Positions 7,939 to 14,924 of a stretch of 15,988 nucleotides of DNA are shown piece by piece. This DNA is from Acidobacteriota bacterium. Lineage in GTDB: Bacteria > Acidobacteriota > Vicinamibacteria > Vicinamibacterales > UBA8438. Location: the NCBI GenBank assembly GCA_011523485.1, contig WTGR01000909.1:1-15988 (forward strand), written 5' to 3'. Numbering within the stretch: the stretch's first letter is position 1; every line of letters starts with the position of its first letter. A model generated the notes under the pieces. That model was not told the origin of the DNA. It made no database searches and worked only from the letters and a program-made list of their open reading frames with translations. Position numbers and translations under genes: made by a program.

Positions 7939-8048
7939 ATCCGCAACACGGAAGCAAGGCGCGTGCCGGCGAATCGTCCCGTGGTTGGAGGGGCCCCGGC
8001 GGCAACCGTTGCGGCGGTTGCGGATCCATCGGCCCGTCGACGCCGCAT
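7935..8048 (-). CDS. Possible leaderless 37-codon ORF coupled to the coiled-coil gene
   Basis: An ATG at 8048 opens a 37-residue frame that ends in tandem stops TGA TGA. The first TGA (7937-7935) overlaps the ATG of the coiled-coil gene (7938-7936) as ATGA. A TATACT -10 box ends 7 nt before this ATG, so the transcript could begin at the codon itself. The peptide is basic at its N-terminus (MRRRRADG), then Ala/Thr/Gly-rich, with no recognised domain. It could be a leader ORF that supplies ribosomes to a gene lacking its own ribosome site, or a chance frame in GC-rich DNA. Confidence 0.25.
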   Translation of the reverse strand: MRRRRADGSATAATVAAGAPPTTGRFAGTRLASVLRI

Positions 8049-8055
8049 TTCTTGC

Positions 8056-8061
8056 AGTATA
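8056..8061 (-). promoter_or_regulatory. Putative -10 element upstream of the coiled-coil gene
   Basis: TATACT on the minus strand, about 118 bp upstream of the coiled-coil start and 7 bp before the small leader ORF. No good -35 hexamer is seen at normal spacing. The 195-bp gap between the coiled-coil gene and the TonB-receptor stop (7939-8133) otherwise holds only the small ORF; I see no clear terminator. Confidence 0.4.
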
Positions 8062-8133
8062 GCGGACGATTCGGCGGTGGAACTGGAGCGACTCTGGCCC
8101 CGGCACGGGCGTTGATCGTGACCGGCGGCGGTT

Positions 8134-10647
8134 CTAGAACCGGATGCGCACGCCGAACGAGGGGATGATCGGGAATCCTGCGCTCGGGCTCTCCACGATG
8201 CGCGGCACGCCGCGGTCCGGGTCGTGGGCCAGCTCGGTCTCGAACTCCACCGGGTTGTCGCGGTTCAGCAGGTTGATCACCTCGACGTACCACGACCAGC
8301 GGCCGGACGGCCCGCCCGGCTGGTGGGCGATGCGCAGGTCGACGCGGGCGTAGTGGGGCAGGCGCCCCCGCTGCAGGGCGTCGAGGCCGCCGAGGTCGAC
8401 GGTGTAGACCAGCGCGCCGGCGGCGTCGCGGGCCGGGACGAGGCGGCCGCGCGCATCCTCCTCGCCCGCCACGCGGACGCCGACCGCGGGGGTGTAGGGG
8501 AAGCCGGTGGCGAGTTGCGCGGTCGCGGCGATGCTCCAGCGGTCGCCCAGCCGGTAGCGGCCGACGGCGTTGAAGGCGTGCGTGCGGTCGTACTCGAACG
8601 GGTAGCGCAGGCCGTAGGTGTCGCGGTCGGCGCGGCCCCAGGCGTAGGAGAGCCAGCCGGCCAGCCGGGCCGCCGGGTCGCTGCGGACCAGGTAGACGTC
8701 GGCGCCCCAGGCCCGGCCGCCGCCGCCGTTCACCGGCGTGCTGGTGATCCTGGCCGCCGCCGGGACGCTGGCCTGCAGCGCGGCGGGGAAGTCGTAGCGC
8801 GCGACGCGGGCGCGCCGCTCGGCCTCCGATTCGAGGCCGCCGACGATGAGGCCGTCGAAGGTCTTGTAGTAGCCCTCCACGCGGAACAGCGTGTCGGCGC
8901 CCAGGTCCTTCTCGAAGCCGGTGACCAGGTGCGTCGCCCGCTCGTGGCGCAGTCCGGTCACGACGGCGGGCGAGAGGTCGAAGAAATAGTCCGACTGGAT
9001 GAGCTTCTCGTAGCCGGGGCTCTGGGTGTAGAGGCCGCCGGCGACCCGCAGGCGGCTCGCCCCGCCGAGCGCCACCGTGGCCGCGAAGCGGGGCGACAGG
9101 ACCGCGTCGCCGTTGACGGTGCTCCAGTCGAGGCGCAGGCCCGGCTCGACCGACAGCCGCGGCGTGATCGTGTAGCGGTCCTGGATCCAGGCGCCGCCCC
9201 GCGTGCCGCCGAGCGACGAGTCGAGGCTGTCGGGGAGTCCGGTTCCGCCCCGCACGCTGGAGGGGTTGGCGGCGGTCTCGTTCCGGTCGCCGGTGATGGA
9301 GAGTCCGGCGCCGGACGCGAGCCGGTGCAGCTCGACCCCGGTGTCGAGGGTGTGGGCGGGCGAGAGCGGAAACGCGAGCTCCTGGCGCACCGAGAGGTCG
9401 CGCACGGACAGGTCGCGGTCGAAGACCACGCTGGTCAGCGCCGCCCCGACCGCGTCGTCGGGCGCGTTCGACCGCCGCGCCGACGATTCGAACGTCGCGT
9501 CGACGCCGAGCACGTCGGTGTTGCGGTACCAGGAGACGATGGTGCGCGACGTGGCCGCGCCCCCGAGCAGCGCGTCGAGGCGCAGCGAGACGAGGTCGTT
9601 GCCGGCCTCGGAGACGAGTCGTCCGCTGTCGCGCGACTCCTCGTCCTCGTCGTCGTCGAACCGGAAGTCGGCGTTCTCGCGGCTGGTGAGGCCGAACAGC
9701 GCGAGCCGGTGCCCGGGGCCGAAGGTCCAGTGGGCCTGGGCCTGCACGTCGGCGAACGCGGGCAGGCTCTGGTCGGTGACCAGACCGGCGACCAGATCGT
9801 AGTAGGTGCGCCGCCCGCTCAGCAGCCACGATCCGCCGCCGGGGGCGCCGCCCTCGAGCACCACGTTGGCGTCGGTGACGCCGGCCGCCGTGGAGCCCGA
9901 GAAGTCGCTTTCTCCGACCCGGTTGTCGACGCTCAGCAGCGACGAGAGCCGGTCGCCGTACGCCGCCCCGAAGCCGCCCGCGGTCAGCTCGAAGCGCTCG
10001 ACGGTCTCGGGATTGAACGCGCTGACGAGGCCGAACAGCCGGTAGGGGTTGTGGATCTCCACCCCGTCCATCACCGTGAGGTTCTGGTCCGGCGTGCCGC
10101 CGCGCACGGCCAGCCGGCTGCCGAAGTCGCCGGTCGACGCCACGCCCGGCAGCGTGTCCAGGGTGCGGAAGATGTTGTCGAAGGCCCCGGCGACCTCGAA
10201 CACTTCCTCGGCCGCAATGGGGGTGGCGGCGGCCCGCTCCGGAACGGCGGCGGGCGCGGACACGACCTGCACGGTCTCGGCGAAGGTGTTGCGGAACAGC
10301 AGGATCTCCAGCGCCGCGCCGGCGACGGCGGGCTCGAGGGAGACGGTGGTCTCCAGGTAGCCGTCGGCCGCCACCCGCAACTCGGCGTCCTCCGGGGCGA
10401 GCGTCACCGAGAAGCGGCCGTCCGCGTCCGTCGTTACGGTTGCGGCCCCGCCGGCGACGGTGGCGGCGGCGATCGGGGCGTTGCCGGCGCCGTCGAGCAC
10501 GACGCCGGTGACCACCCGGGGCGCCGGATCGTCGGCCTGCGCCGCGAGATTCGCCTGCGCGGCGGATTCTGCCTGCGCCGCAGGTTCTGCCTGCGCGGCT
10601 CCCGCGTGGCCGAGAAGCAGCGCCAGCCCCAGCGCCGGAAGCCTCAC
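8134..10647 (-). CDS. TonB-dependent outer-membrane receptor with carboxypeptidase-regulatory-like N-terminal domain
   Basis: An 837-residue outer-membrane beta-barrel that would import an unidentified ligand using TonB energy. In order: a signal peptide (MRLPALGLALLLGHAGAAQA); an 18-bp repeat region; a CarboxypepD_reg-like beta domain (about 44-115: VVTGVVLDGAGNAPIAAATV, then TDADGRFSV); a TonB-box-like ETVQVVS (124-130); and a plug (about 148-245) with FRTLDTLPGVASTGDFGSRL, VRGGTPDQNLTVMDGVEIHN and GGFGAAYGDRLSS. The barrel follows and ends FPIIPSFGVRIRF, with the C-terminal Phe expected for BAM recognition. An acidic segment FDDDEDEESRDSG probably lies in an external loop. The start GTG (10647-10645) overlaps the stop of the O-antigen-ligase-like gene as GTGA, so it is translationally coupled. 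Substrate cannot be deduced; the operon partners hint at surface polysaccharide or envelope biology, but weakly. Confidence 0.92.
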   Translation of the reverse strand: MRLPALGLALLLGHAGAAQAEPAAQAESAAQANLAAQADDPAPRVVTGVVLDGAGNAPIAAATVAGGAATVTTDADGRFSVTLAPEDAELRVAADGYLETTVSLEPAVAGAALEILLFRNTFAETVQVVSAPAAVPERAAATPIAAEEVFEVAGAFDNIFRTLDTLPGVASTGDFGSRLAVRGGTPDQNLTVMDGVEIHNPYRLFGLVSAFNPETVERFELTAGGFGAAYGDRLSSLLSVDNRVGESDFSGSTAAGVTDANVVLEGGAPGGGSWLLSGRRTYYDLVAGLVTDQSLPAFADVQAQAHWTFGPGHRLALFGLTSRENADFRFDDDEDEESRDSGRLVSEAGNDLVSLRLDALLGGAATSRTIVSWYRNTDVLGVDATFESSARRSNAPDDAVGAALTSVVFDRDLSVRDLSVRQELAFPLSPAHTLDTGVELHRLASGAGLSITGDRNETAANPSSVRGGTGLPDSLDSSLGGTRGGAWIQDRYTITPRLSVEPGLRLDWSTVNGDAVLSPRFAATVALGGASRLRVAGGLYTQSPGYEKLIQSDYFFDLSPAVVTGLRHERATHLVTGFEKDLGADTLFRVEGYYKTFDGLIVGGLESEAERRARVARYDFPAALQASVPAAARITSTPVNGGGGRAWGADVYLVRSDPAARLAGWLSYAWGRADRDTYGLRYPFEYDRTHAFNAVGRYRLGDRWSIAATAQLATGFPYTPAVGVRVAGEEDARGRLVPARDAAGALVYTVDLGGLDALQRGRLPHYARVDLRIAHQPGGPSGRWSWYVEVINLLNRDNPVEFETELAHDPDRGVPRIVESPSAGFPIIPSFGVRIRF
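10535..10606. repeat. Four 18-bp tandem repeats just after the receptor signal peptide
   Basis: Units start at 10535, 10553, 10571 and 10589, each beginning GCCTGCGC. They encode AAQA-x-x four times (AAQAEP, AAQAES, AAQANL, AAQADD), so each copy recreates an A-x-A signal-peptidase-like site. The last unit is the most diverged. Confidence 0.8.
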
Positions 10648-11819
10648 GAGCGCGCCGCCGCCGGCAGGGTGACGAGGACCAGCAGCAGCATCAGGAACTC
10701 GGAATCGCCGAAGTTGTACTCGAACAGCCCGGCCGCGAGCATGGCGGCCAACGCCGCGAGTGCGCCCGCGGCCAGGGTGCGGGATGGGGGATCCCGCAGC
10801 CGGCGGACGAGATCGCGCGCCGCCGCGGCGACGAACCACACCCACAGGGCCAGCGCGGGCAGCCCCCGCTCGGCCGCGATCTGCAGCGGGACGTTGTGCA
10901 GGTGGGGGTTCGTCGCGTTGACCGCGTTCGCCGGGCGGTAGTCGGCGTAGACCTCCTCGACCAGCCCGGGGCCGATGCCGGTCAGGGGATGGTCGCCGAT
11001 CATCCCGGCCCCGACCGTCAGCATGGCCAGCCGGTCCCGATTGGTCGGGTCCCGGAGGTCGAACGTGCTGTAGAGGCGGTCGGTCACCTGCGGCGGCGCG
11101 ACGGCCAGGAAGACGACGGCGGCCACCGGGGCCAGCGCGAGCAGGCGGCGGTCCCGCAGCACGAGCAGCAGGCCGGCCGCGGCGGCGGCGCCGATCCACG
11201 CGCTGCGGGTCAGGGTGACGACGAGGGCGACCGACAGCGCCGGCAGGACGACGAGGGCGCCGGCGCGGTCGCGGGCGTCGAAGAGCAGCCGGGACAGGGC
11301 GGCGCAGAGCATCAGCATCAGGAGCCCGGCGTAGGTCATGTAGTGCCCCATGGATCCGCTGGGCCGCTGTCCGAGGTTGTCGTACTGCAGGATGCCGTAC
11401 TGCACGATGCCGGCGACCGCGCCGACCGCGCCGGCCGCCAGGGCCACGGTGACGACCGTCCGGGCGCGCTCGCCGCGGGCGAGGGCGAGCACGATCGGCG
11501 CCACCAGGAACAGCAGCACCTCCCGCGACTCGACGAGGCTGGTCACCGGGGCGAGCGAGAACGGCACGCTGACGGCGAGCGTCCACGCGGCATAGGCCAG
11601 CAGCGGCGTGAAGAACGCGGGCGTCCGGCCGCGCTCGGCGTCCGGCGCGCGGGCGGCCAGCCAGACGCCGACGAGCACCGTCAACAGGATCTGCGAGACC
11701 GCGATCGACAACGGCAGGGCGAAGACGAAGAGCAGCAGCACGGGCCAGCCGATGGTGTCCAGCCTCGACGCGGCGGGAATGCGCAACGGCATGACGGCGT
11801 GCCGGAGAGCGGCGATCAC
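10644..11819 (-). CDS. O-antigen ligase / polymerase-like membrane protein (Wzy/WaaL family)
   Basis: A polytopic inner-membrane protein of 391 residues with about 10-12 hydrophobic helices. It resembles WaaL/Wzy_C enzymes, which join lipid-linked polysaccharide to an acceptor or polymerise repeat units on the periplasmic face. Visible family features are TRSAWIG (Arg205), the large periplasmic loop with GIGPGLVEEVYADYRP (from about 281), and HLHNVPLQIAAERGLPAL (His306, His308), the classic H-x-H-N signature with E-x-G. I chose GTG 11819 because it overlaps the stop of the preceding Trm112-like gene as GTGA; ATG 11792 would give 382 residues and also precedes the first helix. Its own stop overlaps the TonB-receptor start in the same way. 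Ligase versus polymerase cannot be settled from sequence. No other polysaccharide genes lie directly beside it, but the arabinose-lipid genes are about 3.3 kb away. Confidence 0.85.
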   Translation of the reverse strand: MIAALRHAVMPLRIPAASRLDTIGWPVLLLFVFALPLSIAVSQILLTVLVGVWLAARAPDAERGRTPAFFTPLLAYAAWTLAVSVPFSLAPVTSLVESREVLLFLVAPIVLALARGERARTVVTVALAAGAVGAVAGIVQYGILQYDNLGQRPSGSMGHYMTYAGLLMLMLCAALSRLLFDARDRAGALVVLPALSVALVVTLTRSAWIGAAAAAGLLLVLRDRRLLALAPVAAVVFLAVAPPQVTDRLYSTFDLRDPTNRDRLAMLTVGAGMIGDHPLTGIGPGLVEEVYADYRPANAVNATNPHLHNVPLQIAAERGLPALALWVWFVAAAARDLVRRLRDPPSRTLAAGALAALAAMLAAGLFEYNFGDSEFLMLLLVLVTLPAAARS

Positions 11820-11986
11820 GGCTCGACGGTGGCTTCGTCGATCAGCATCACCGGGATATCGTCCTTGATCGGGAAGACCCGGCGGCACCTGCCGCACTTG
11901 AGCCCCGCGCCGTCGTTGACCAGCGTGACCGGCGTCTTGCAGGCGGGGCAGGCGAGAATCTCGAGCAGTTCCGGATCGATGCCCAT
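11816..11986 (-). CDS. Trm112-like zinc-ribbon protein (UPF0434/YcaR family)
   Basis: A 56-residue protein with PELLEILACPACKTPV, then LKCGRCRRVFPIKDDIPVMLIDEA: two C-x2-C knuckles for one zinc, and the FPI-x-DDIPVML ending of the UPF0434 family. Eukaryotic and archaeal Trm112 activates methyltransferases; the bacterial members may stabilise partner methyltransferases or other enzymes, but their role is not firm. The ATG at 11986 gives the usual family length; an open frame runs much further upstream but there it opposes the TPR gene and is spurious. It is the first gene of a minus-strand operon. A -10-like TATAGT lies 12 nt upstream, suggesting a very short leader. Confidence 0.9.
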   Translation of the reverse strand: MGIDPELLEILACPACKTPVTLVNDGAGLKCGRCRRVFPIKDDIPVMLIDEATVEP

Positions 11987-11998
11987 GATCGAGTTCTC

Positions 11999-12004
11999 AC
12001 TATA
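11999..12004 (-). promoter_or_regulatory. Putative -10 element of the Trm112/ligase/receptor operon
   Basis: TATAGT on the minus strand, 12 nt before the Trm112-like ATG. The predicted transcript would have a 5' leader of about 5-6 nt. No -35 match is seen in the very GC-rich upstream bases. Confidence 0.4.
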
Positions 12005-12056
12005 GCAGAACGCCGGCGCCGCGCCGCTGCGGGGACCGCGCATGAAATACCGGTCT

Positions 12057-12084
12057 TGTCGCCAGCCCCGACCTGTGGAAGAAT
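12057..12084 (+). promoter_or_regulatory. Candidate promoter of the TPR-lolB-ispE genes
   Basis: TTGTCG (12057-12062) and AAGAAT (12079-12084), 16 bp apart, each match the sigma-70 consensus at 4 of 6 bases. Transcription would start at or next to the ATG at 12092. The GGAAG at 12077-12081 could instead be a ribosome site, 10 nt from the ATG. The 105-bp gap also holds the divergent promoter of the Trm112 operon. Confidence 0.3.
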
Positions 12085-12091
12085 CGCGGGC

Positions 12092-14050
12092 ATGTGTTAT
12101 GCGGCCCGCGTTGTCTCCCTGGCTGTCGCGTTTCCGGTGCTCGTCACGGTGATCGCCGGGCCTGCCGCCGCGCAGGCGCCCGCGGAATCGGACTCGCCGG
12201 GGCGCGCCGAGGCGTACTCCCGTTTCATGATCGGCCGGCACCTGGAGGGGCTGGACGATACCGAGGGCGCCATCCGGGCGTTCCGGGAGGCCGCCCGGCT
12301 GGATCCGGCGGCCGGCGAGCCGCTTGCCGAACTGGCCGCGCTGCACGCCCGGGCCGGCCGCGCCGAGGACGCCGTGGACGCCGCCGAACAGGCGCTGGCC
12401 CGCGAGCCCGACAACCGCTCGGCCCACCGCGTGCTGGGGCTGGCCTACGCCGCGGCGGCCTCCCTGCGCGAGGGCACGCGCGAGGACGTCGACCGGGCCG
12501 TCGAGCACCTGGAGCAGGCGCGCGGGTCGGTGGTGCCGGACCTGCAGGTCGAGCTGACGCTGGCCCGCTTCTATCTGCGGGCGACCGCGACGGACGAGGC
12601 GATCGGGTTGCTCGAGGACCTGTCCAAGGATCAGCTCGCCTACGCGCCGGCGAGCGTGCTGCTGGCCGAGGCCTACCAGCAGGCGGGCCGTCACGACGAG
12701 GCGCTCAGCACGCTGGAAGAGGCGGTGGGCAGCACCCGGCCCACGTACCGGATGCTGGCGCGTCTCGGCGAGCTGTACGAGCAGGCCCGCCGCTGGCGCG
12801 ACGCGGCCGAGGCCTACCGGGGCGCGGTGGCCCTGAATCCGCGCAGCGCCGGGGTCCGCCGCCGCCTGGCCGCGGCGCTGCTGGAGGGCGACGAGCCCGT
12901 GCGCGCCCGCGACGTGCTCGGCGGCATCCTCGAGATGCGCCCCCGCGACACGGCCAGCTTCCACATGCTGGCCGAGGTGGAGATCGCCCTCAACAACTTC
13001 GACGCGGCGGAGTCGGCGGCCCGCCGGCTGATCGAGCTGGAGCCGGACGGACTGCGGGGACCCTACGTGCTGTCGCAGGTGTTCGAGCGCCGGCACGAGT
13101 ACCGGCGCGTCGTCGAGACGCTGGCGCCGGTGCTGGAGCGGGCGCGCACGATGCGCCCGAATCGGCTGCTGGTCGAGATGCTGGACCAGCTCGGGCGCGC
13201 GTACCAGTGGCTCGAGGATCCCGCGGGCGCGACGCGGGTGTACGAGGACGCGGTCTCGCTGATGCCCACCAGTCCGGGCTTCCAGGCGCGGCTGGCGCAG
13301 GCCTACGTCGACGGGGACCGCCACGACGACGCGGCCCGGCTGCTGGCGCGGGCGCGCGGCGCGAGCCCCCGCAACCTGACGCTGGCCATCATCGAGGCCG
13401 ACCTGTACGGCCGGCGCGGCGACATGGAGCAGGGCGAGGATCTGCTGCTGGACATTCTCGCGGACAACCGGGACGTGCCGCGCGCGCACCTGGCCCTGGC
13501 GTCCTTCTACAGCGAGCACGACCGGCTGCGCGAAGCCGTTCTGGTGCTCGAGTCGGCGCAGCAGCAGTTCCCGGCGGAGACGTCGATCCTGTTCCTGCTC
13601 GGCGCCGTACTCGAGCAGAGCGACCGGTTCGCCGACGCCGAGCGCGCGTTCCGGCGGGTGCTCGATCGGGATCCGGAGCACGCGCAGGCGCTGAACTACC
13701 TGGGCTACATGCTCGCCGACCGGGGCGAGCGCCTGGACGAGTCGGTGGCCCTCATCGCCCGCGCGGTCGAGCGGGATCCGCACAACGGCTCCTATCTCGA
13801 CAGCCTGGGATGGGCGTACTTCAAGCTCGATCGGCTCGATCTGGCCGAGCCCCCGCTGCGCGCCGCCGGCGATCAGTTGCAGCGCAACTCCGTGGTTCAG
13901 GATCACCTCGGCGATCTGCTCCACCGGCTCGAGCAGTACGACGAGGCCATCGACGCCTGGCGGAGGGCGCTCGACGGCGACGGCGAGGAGATCGATCCCG
14001 CGGCGATCGAGCGCAAGATCAGGGACGCGCAACGCCGCCTCGATCGGTAG
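12092..14050 (+). CDS. Exported tetratricopeptide-repeat (TPR) protein
   Basis: A 652-residue protein with a Sec signal peptide (CYAARVVSLAVAFPVLVTVI, then AGPAAAQA) and about a dozen TPR or TPR-like helical hairpins from residue 40 to the end. Clear examples are AEAYSRFMIGRHLEGLDDTE, ALNYLGYMLADRGERLDESV and YLDSLGWAYFKLDRLDLAEP. The last two are the pair seen in the TPR proteins encoded next to lolB in pseudomonads. The protein probably acts in the periplasm as a scaffold for envelope proteins; its exact partner is unknown. I chose ATG 12092 because the signal peptide begins there and GGAAG lies upstream; a TTG at 12056 would add 12 poorly fitting residues. It is followed after 19 bp by the LolB-like gene. 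Confidence 0.9.
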   Translation: MCYAARVVSLAVAFPVLVTVIAGPAAAQAPAESDSPGRAEAYSRFMIGRHLEGLDDTEGAIRAFREAARLDPAAGEPLAELAALHARAGRAEDAVDAAEQALAREPDNRSAHRVLGLAYAAAASLREGTREDVDRAVEHLEQARGSVVPDLQVELTLARFYLRATATDEAIGLLEDLSKDQLAYAPASVLLAEAYQQAGRHDEALSTLEEAVGSTRPTYRMLARLGELYEQARRWRDAAEAYRGAVALNPRSAGVRRRLAAALLEGDEPVRARDVLGGILEMRPRDTASFHMLAEVEIALNNFDAAESAARRLIELEPDGLRGPYVLSQVFERRHEYRRVVETLAPVLERARTMRPNRLLVEMLDQLGRAYQWLEDPAGATRVYEDAVSLMPTSPGFQARLAQAYVDGDRHDDAARLLARARGASPRNLTLAIIEADLYGRRGDMEQGEDLLLDILADNRDVPRAHLALASFYSEHDRLREAVLVLESAQQQFPAETSILFLLGAVLEQSDRFADAERAFRRVLDRDPEHAQALNYLGYMLADRGERLDESVALIARAVERDPHNGSYLDSLGWAYFKLDRLDLAEPPLRAAGDQLQRNSVVQDHLGDLLHRLEQYDEAIDAWRRALDGDGEEIDPAAIERKIRDAQRRLDR

Positions 14051-14069
14051 CCTCCACCGCGAACGACCC

Positions 14070-14924
14070 GTGCCGGCTCGCGCGCCCGCCGGACTCCGGC
14101 GTTTCCGAATCCCCGTGCTCGCCGTCGCGCTGCTCGCGGCGGCCTGCGCGTCGTCGCGCCGCGGCATCGAGCTGCCGAACGGCGGCGGCGTGCCCCTGCC
14201 CGACCACACCGCCTTCTGGGAACGGGTCGCGGCGCCCTGCCGCGGCGTCCGCACGATGGAATTCCTGCTCGTGCTCGGCGGCCGGTCGGGCGACACCACC
14301 CTGCGGCGCACCCGCATGCGGGCGGCGGCAGAGCGTTCCGGCGCGCTGCGCATCGAGGCGCTCGCGCCGTTCGGTGCGCCCCTGTTCGTCTTCGTCGCGC
14401 GCGACGACAGCGCGACGCTGCTGTTGCCGCGCGACGCGCAGGTGGTGCGCGACGCCCGGCCGGCGGAGGTGCTGCACGCGCTGGCCGGCCTGGCCCTGGC
14501 TCCCGCGGACGTGCAGGCGCTGCTGACCGGGTGCCTTGCGCCGGACCCGGTCGCCGCCGCCGCCCGGCGCCATCCCGACGGGTCGGTGACGGTGGAGCTG
14601 GAGGGCGGGGCGGCGGCGTACGTGCGCGGCGCGGAGGGAGAGCAGGTGGTCGCCGCGGGTCGGCGGGGCGATCTGACGGTCGAGTACTCGGAGCACGTCC
14701 GCGGCCTGCCGCGGCGGCTCCGGATCCGGGTGGACGGCCCGCGCGGCGGCGCCGACCTGAGCGGGACGCTGTCGCGGGTGAGCATGAACATCACCCTGCA
14801 TCCGGCCGTGTTCGAGGTCGATGTGCCGGCGGGCTACACGCCGGTCTCGCTGGCCGGCCTGCGCGGCGGGTCGCCTCTGGAACAGGCGTCGCCGCCGGCC
14901 GGAGACGCGGCGGCCAGGCCGTGA
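14070..14924 (+). CDS. LolB-like outer-membrane lipoprotein
   Basis: A 284-residue lipoprotein: basic start, hydrophobic FRIPVLAVALLAAAC with lipobox Cys26, then Ala-Ser-Ser, which does not carry the Asp at +2 that holds lipoproteins in the inner membrane. The mature part has long alternating beta strands (MEFLLVLGGRSGDTTLRRTR, LRIEALAPFGAPLFVFVA, DSATLLLPRDAQVV), matching the half-barrel LolA/LolB/DUF4292 type. LolB receives lipoproteins from LolA and inserts them in the outer membrane. Sequence similarity to proteobacterial LolB is weak by eye, but the neighbours (TPR before, ispE and tRNA-Gln after) are the same. The GTG at 14070 gives the best signal peptide; no strong ribosome site. Its TGA overlaps the ispE GTG as GTGA. 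Confidence 0.7.
   Translation: MPARAPAGLRRFRIPVLAVALLAAACASSRRGIELPNGGGVPLPDHTAFWERVAAPCRGVRTMEFLLVLGGRSGDTTLRRTRMRAAAERSGALRIEALAPFGAPLFVFVARDDSATLLLPRDAQVVRDARPAEVLHALAGLALAPADVQALLTGCLAPDPVAAAARRHPDGSVTVELEGGAAAYVRGAEGEQVVAAGRRGDLTVEYSEHVRGLPRRLRIRVDGPRGGADLSGTLSRVSMNITLHPAVFEVDVPAGYTPVSLAGLRGGSPLEQASPPAGDAAARP

Noticed and set aside
7343..9829. 828-codon open frame on the minus strand
   Set aside because: It is Arg/Pro/Gly-rich, has no domain, and is the shadow frame of the TonB receptor and the coiled-coil gene in GC-rich DNA.
8224..10941. 905-codon open frame on the plus strand
   Set aside because: It is antisense to the receptor, whose signal peptide, plug motifs and C-terminal Phe are clear; its own translation is low-complexity.
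10648..11586. N-terminal extension of the TonB-receptor frame
   Set aside because: It overlaps the O-antigen-ligase-like gene in another frame; the GTG at 10647 opens a clear signal peptide and forms a GTGA overlap.
11987..14794. Long N-terminal extension of the Trm112-like frame on the minus strand
   Set aside because: It opposes the TPR and LolB-like genes and gives a low-complexity product; Trm112-like proteins are about 60 residues and the ATG at 11986 fits.
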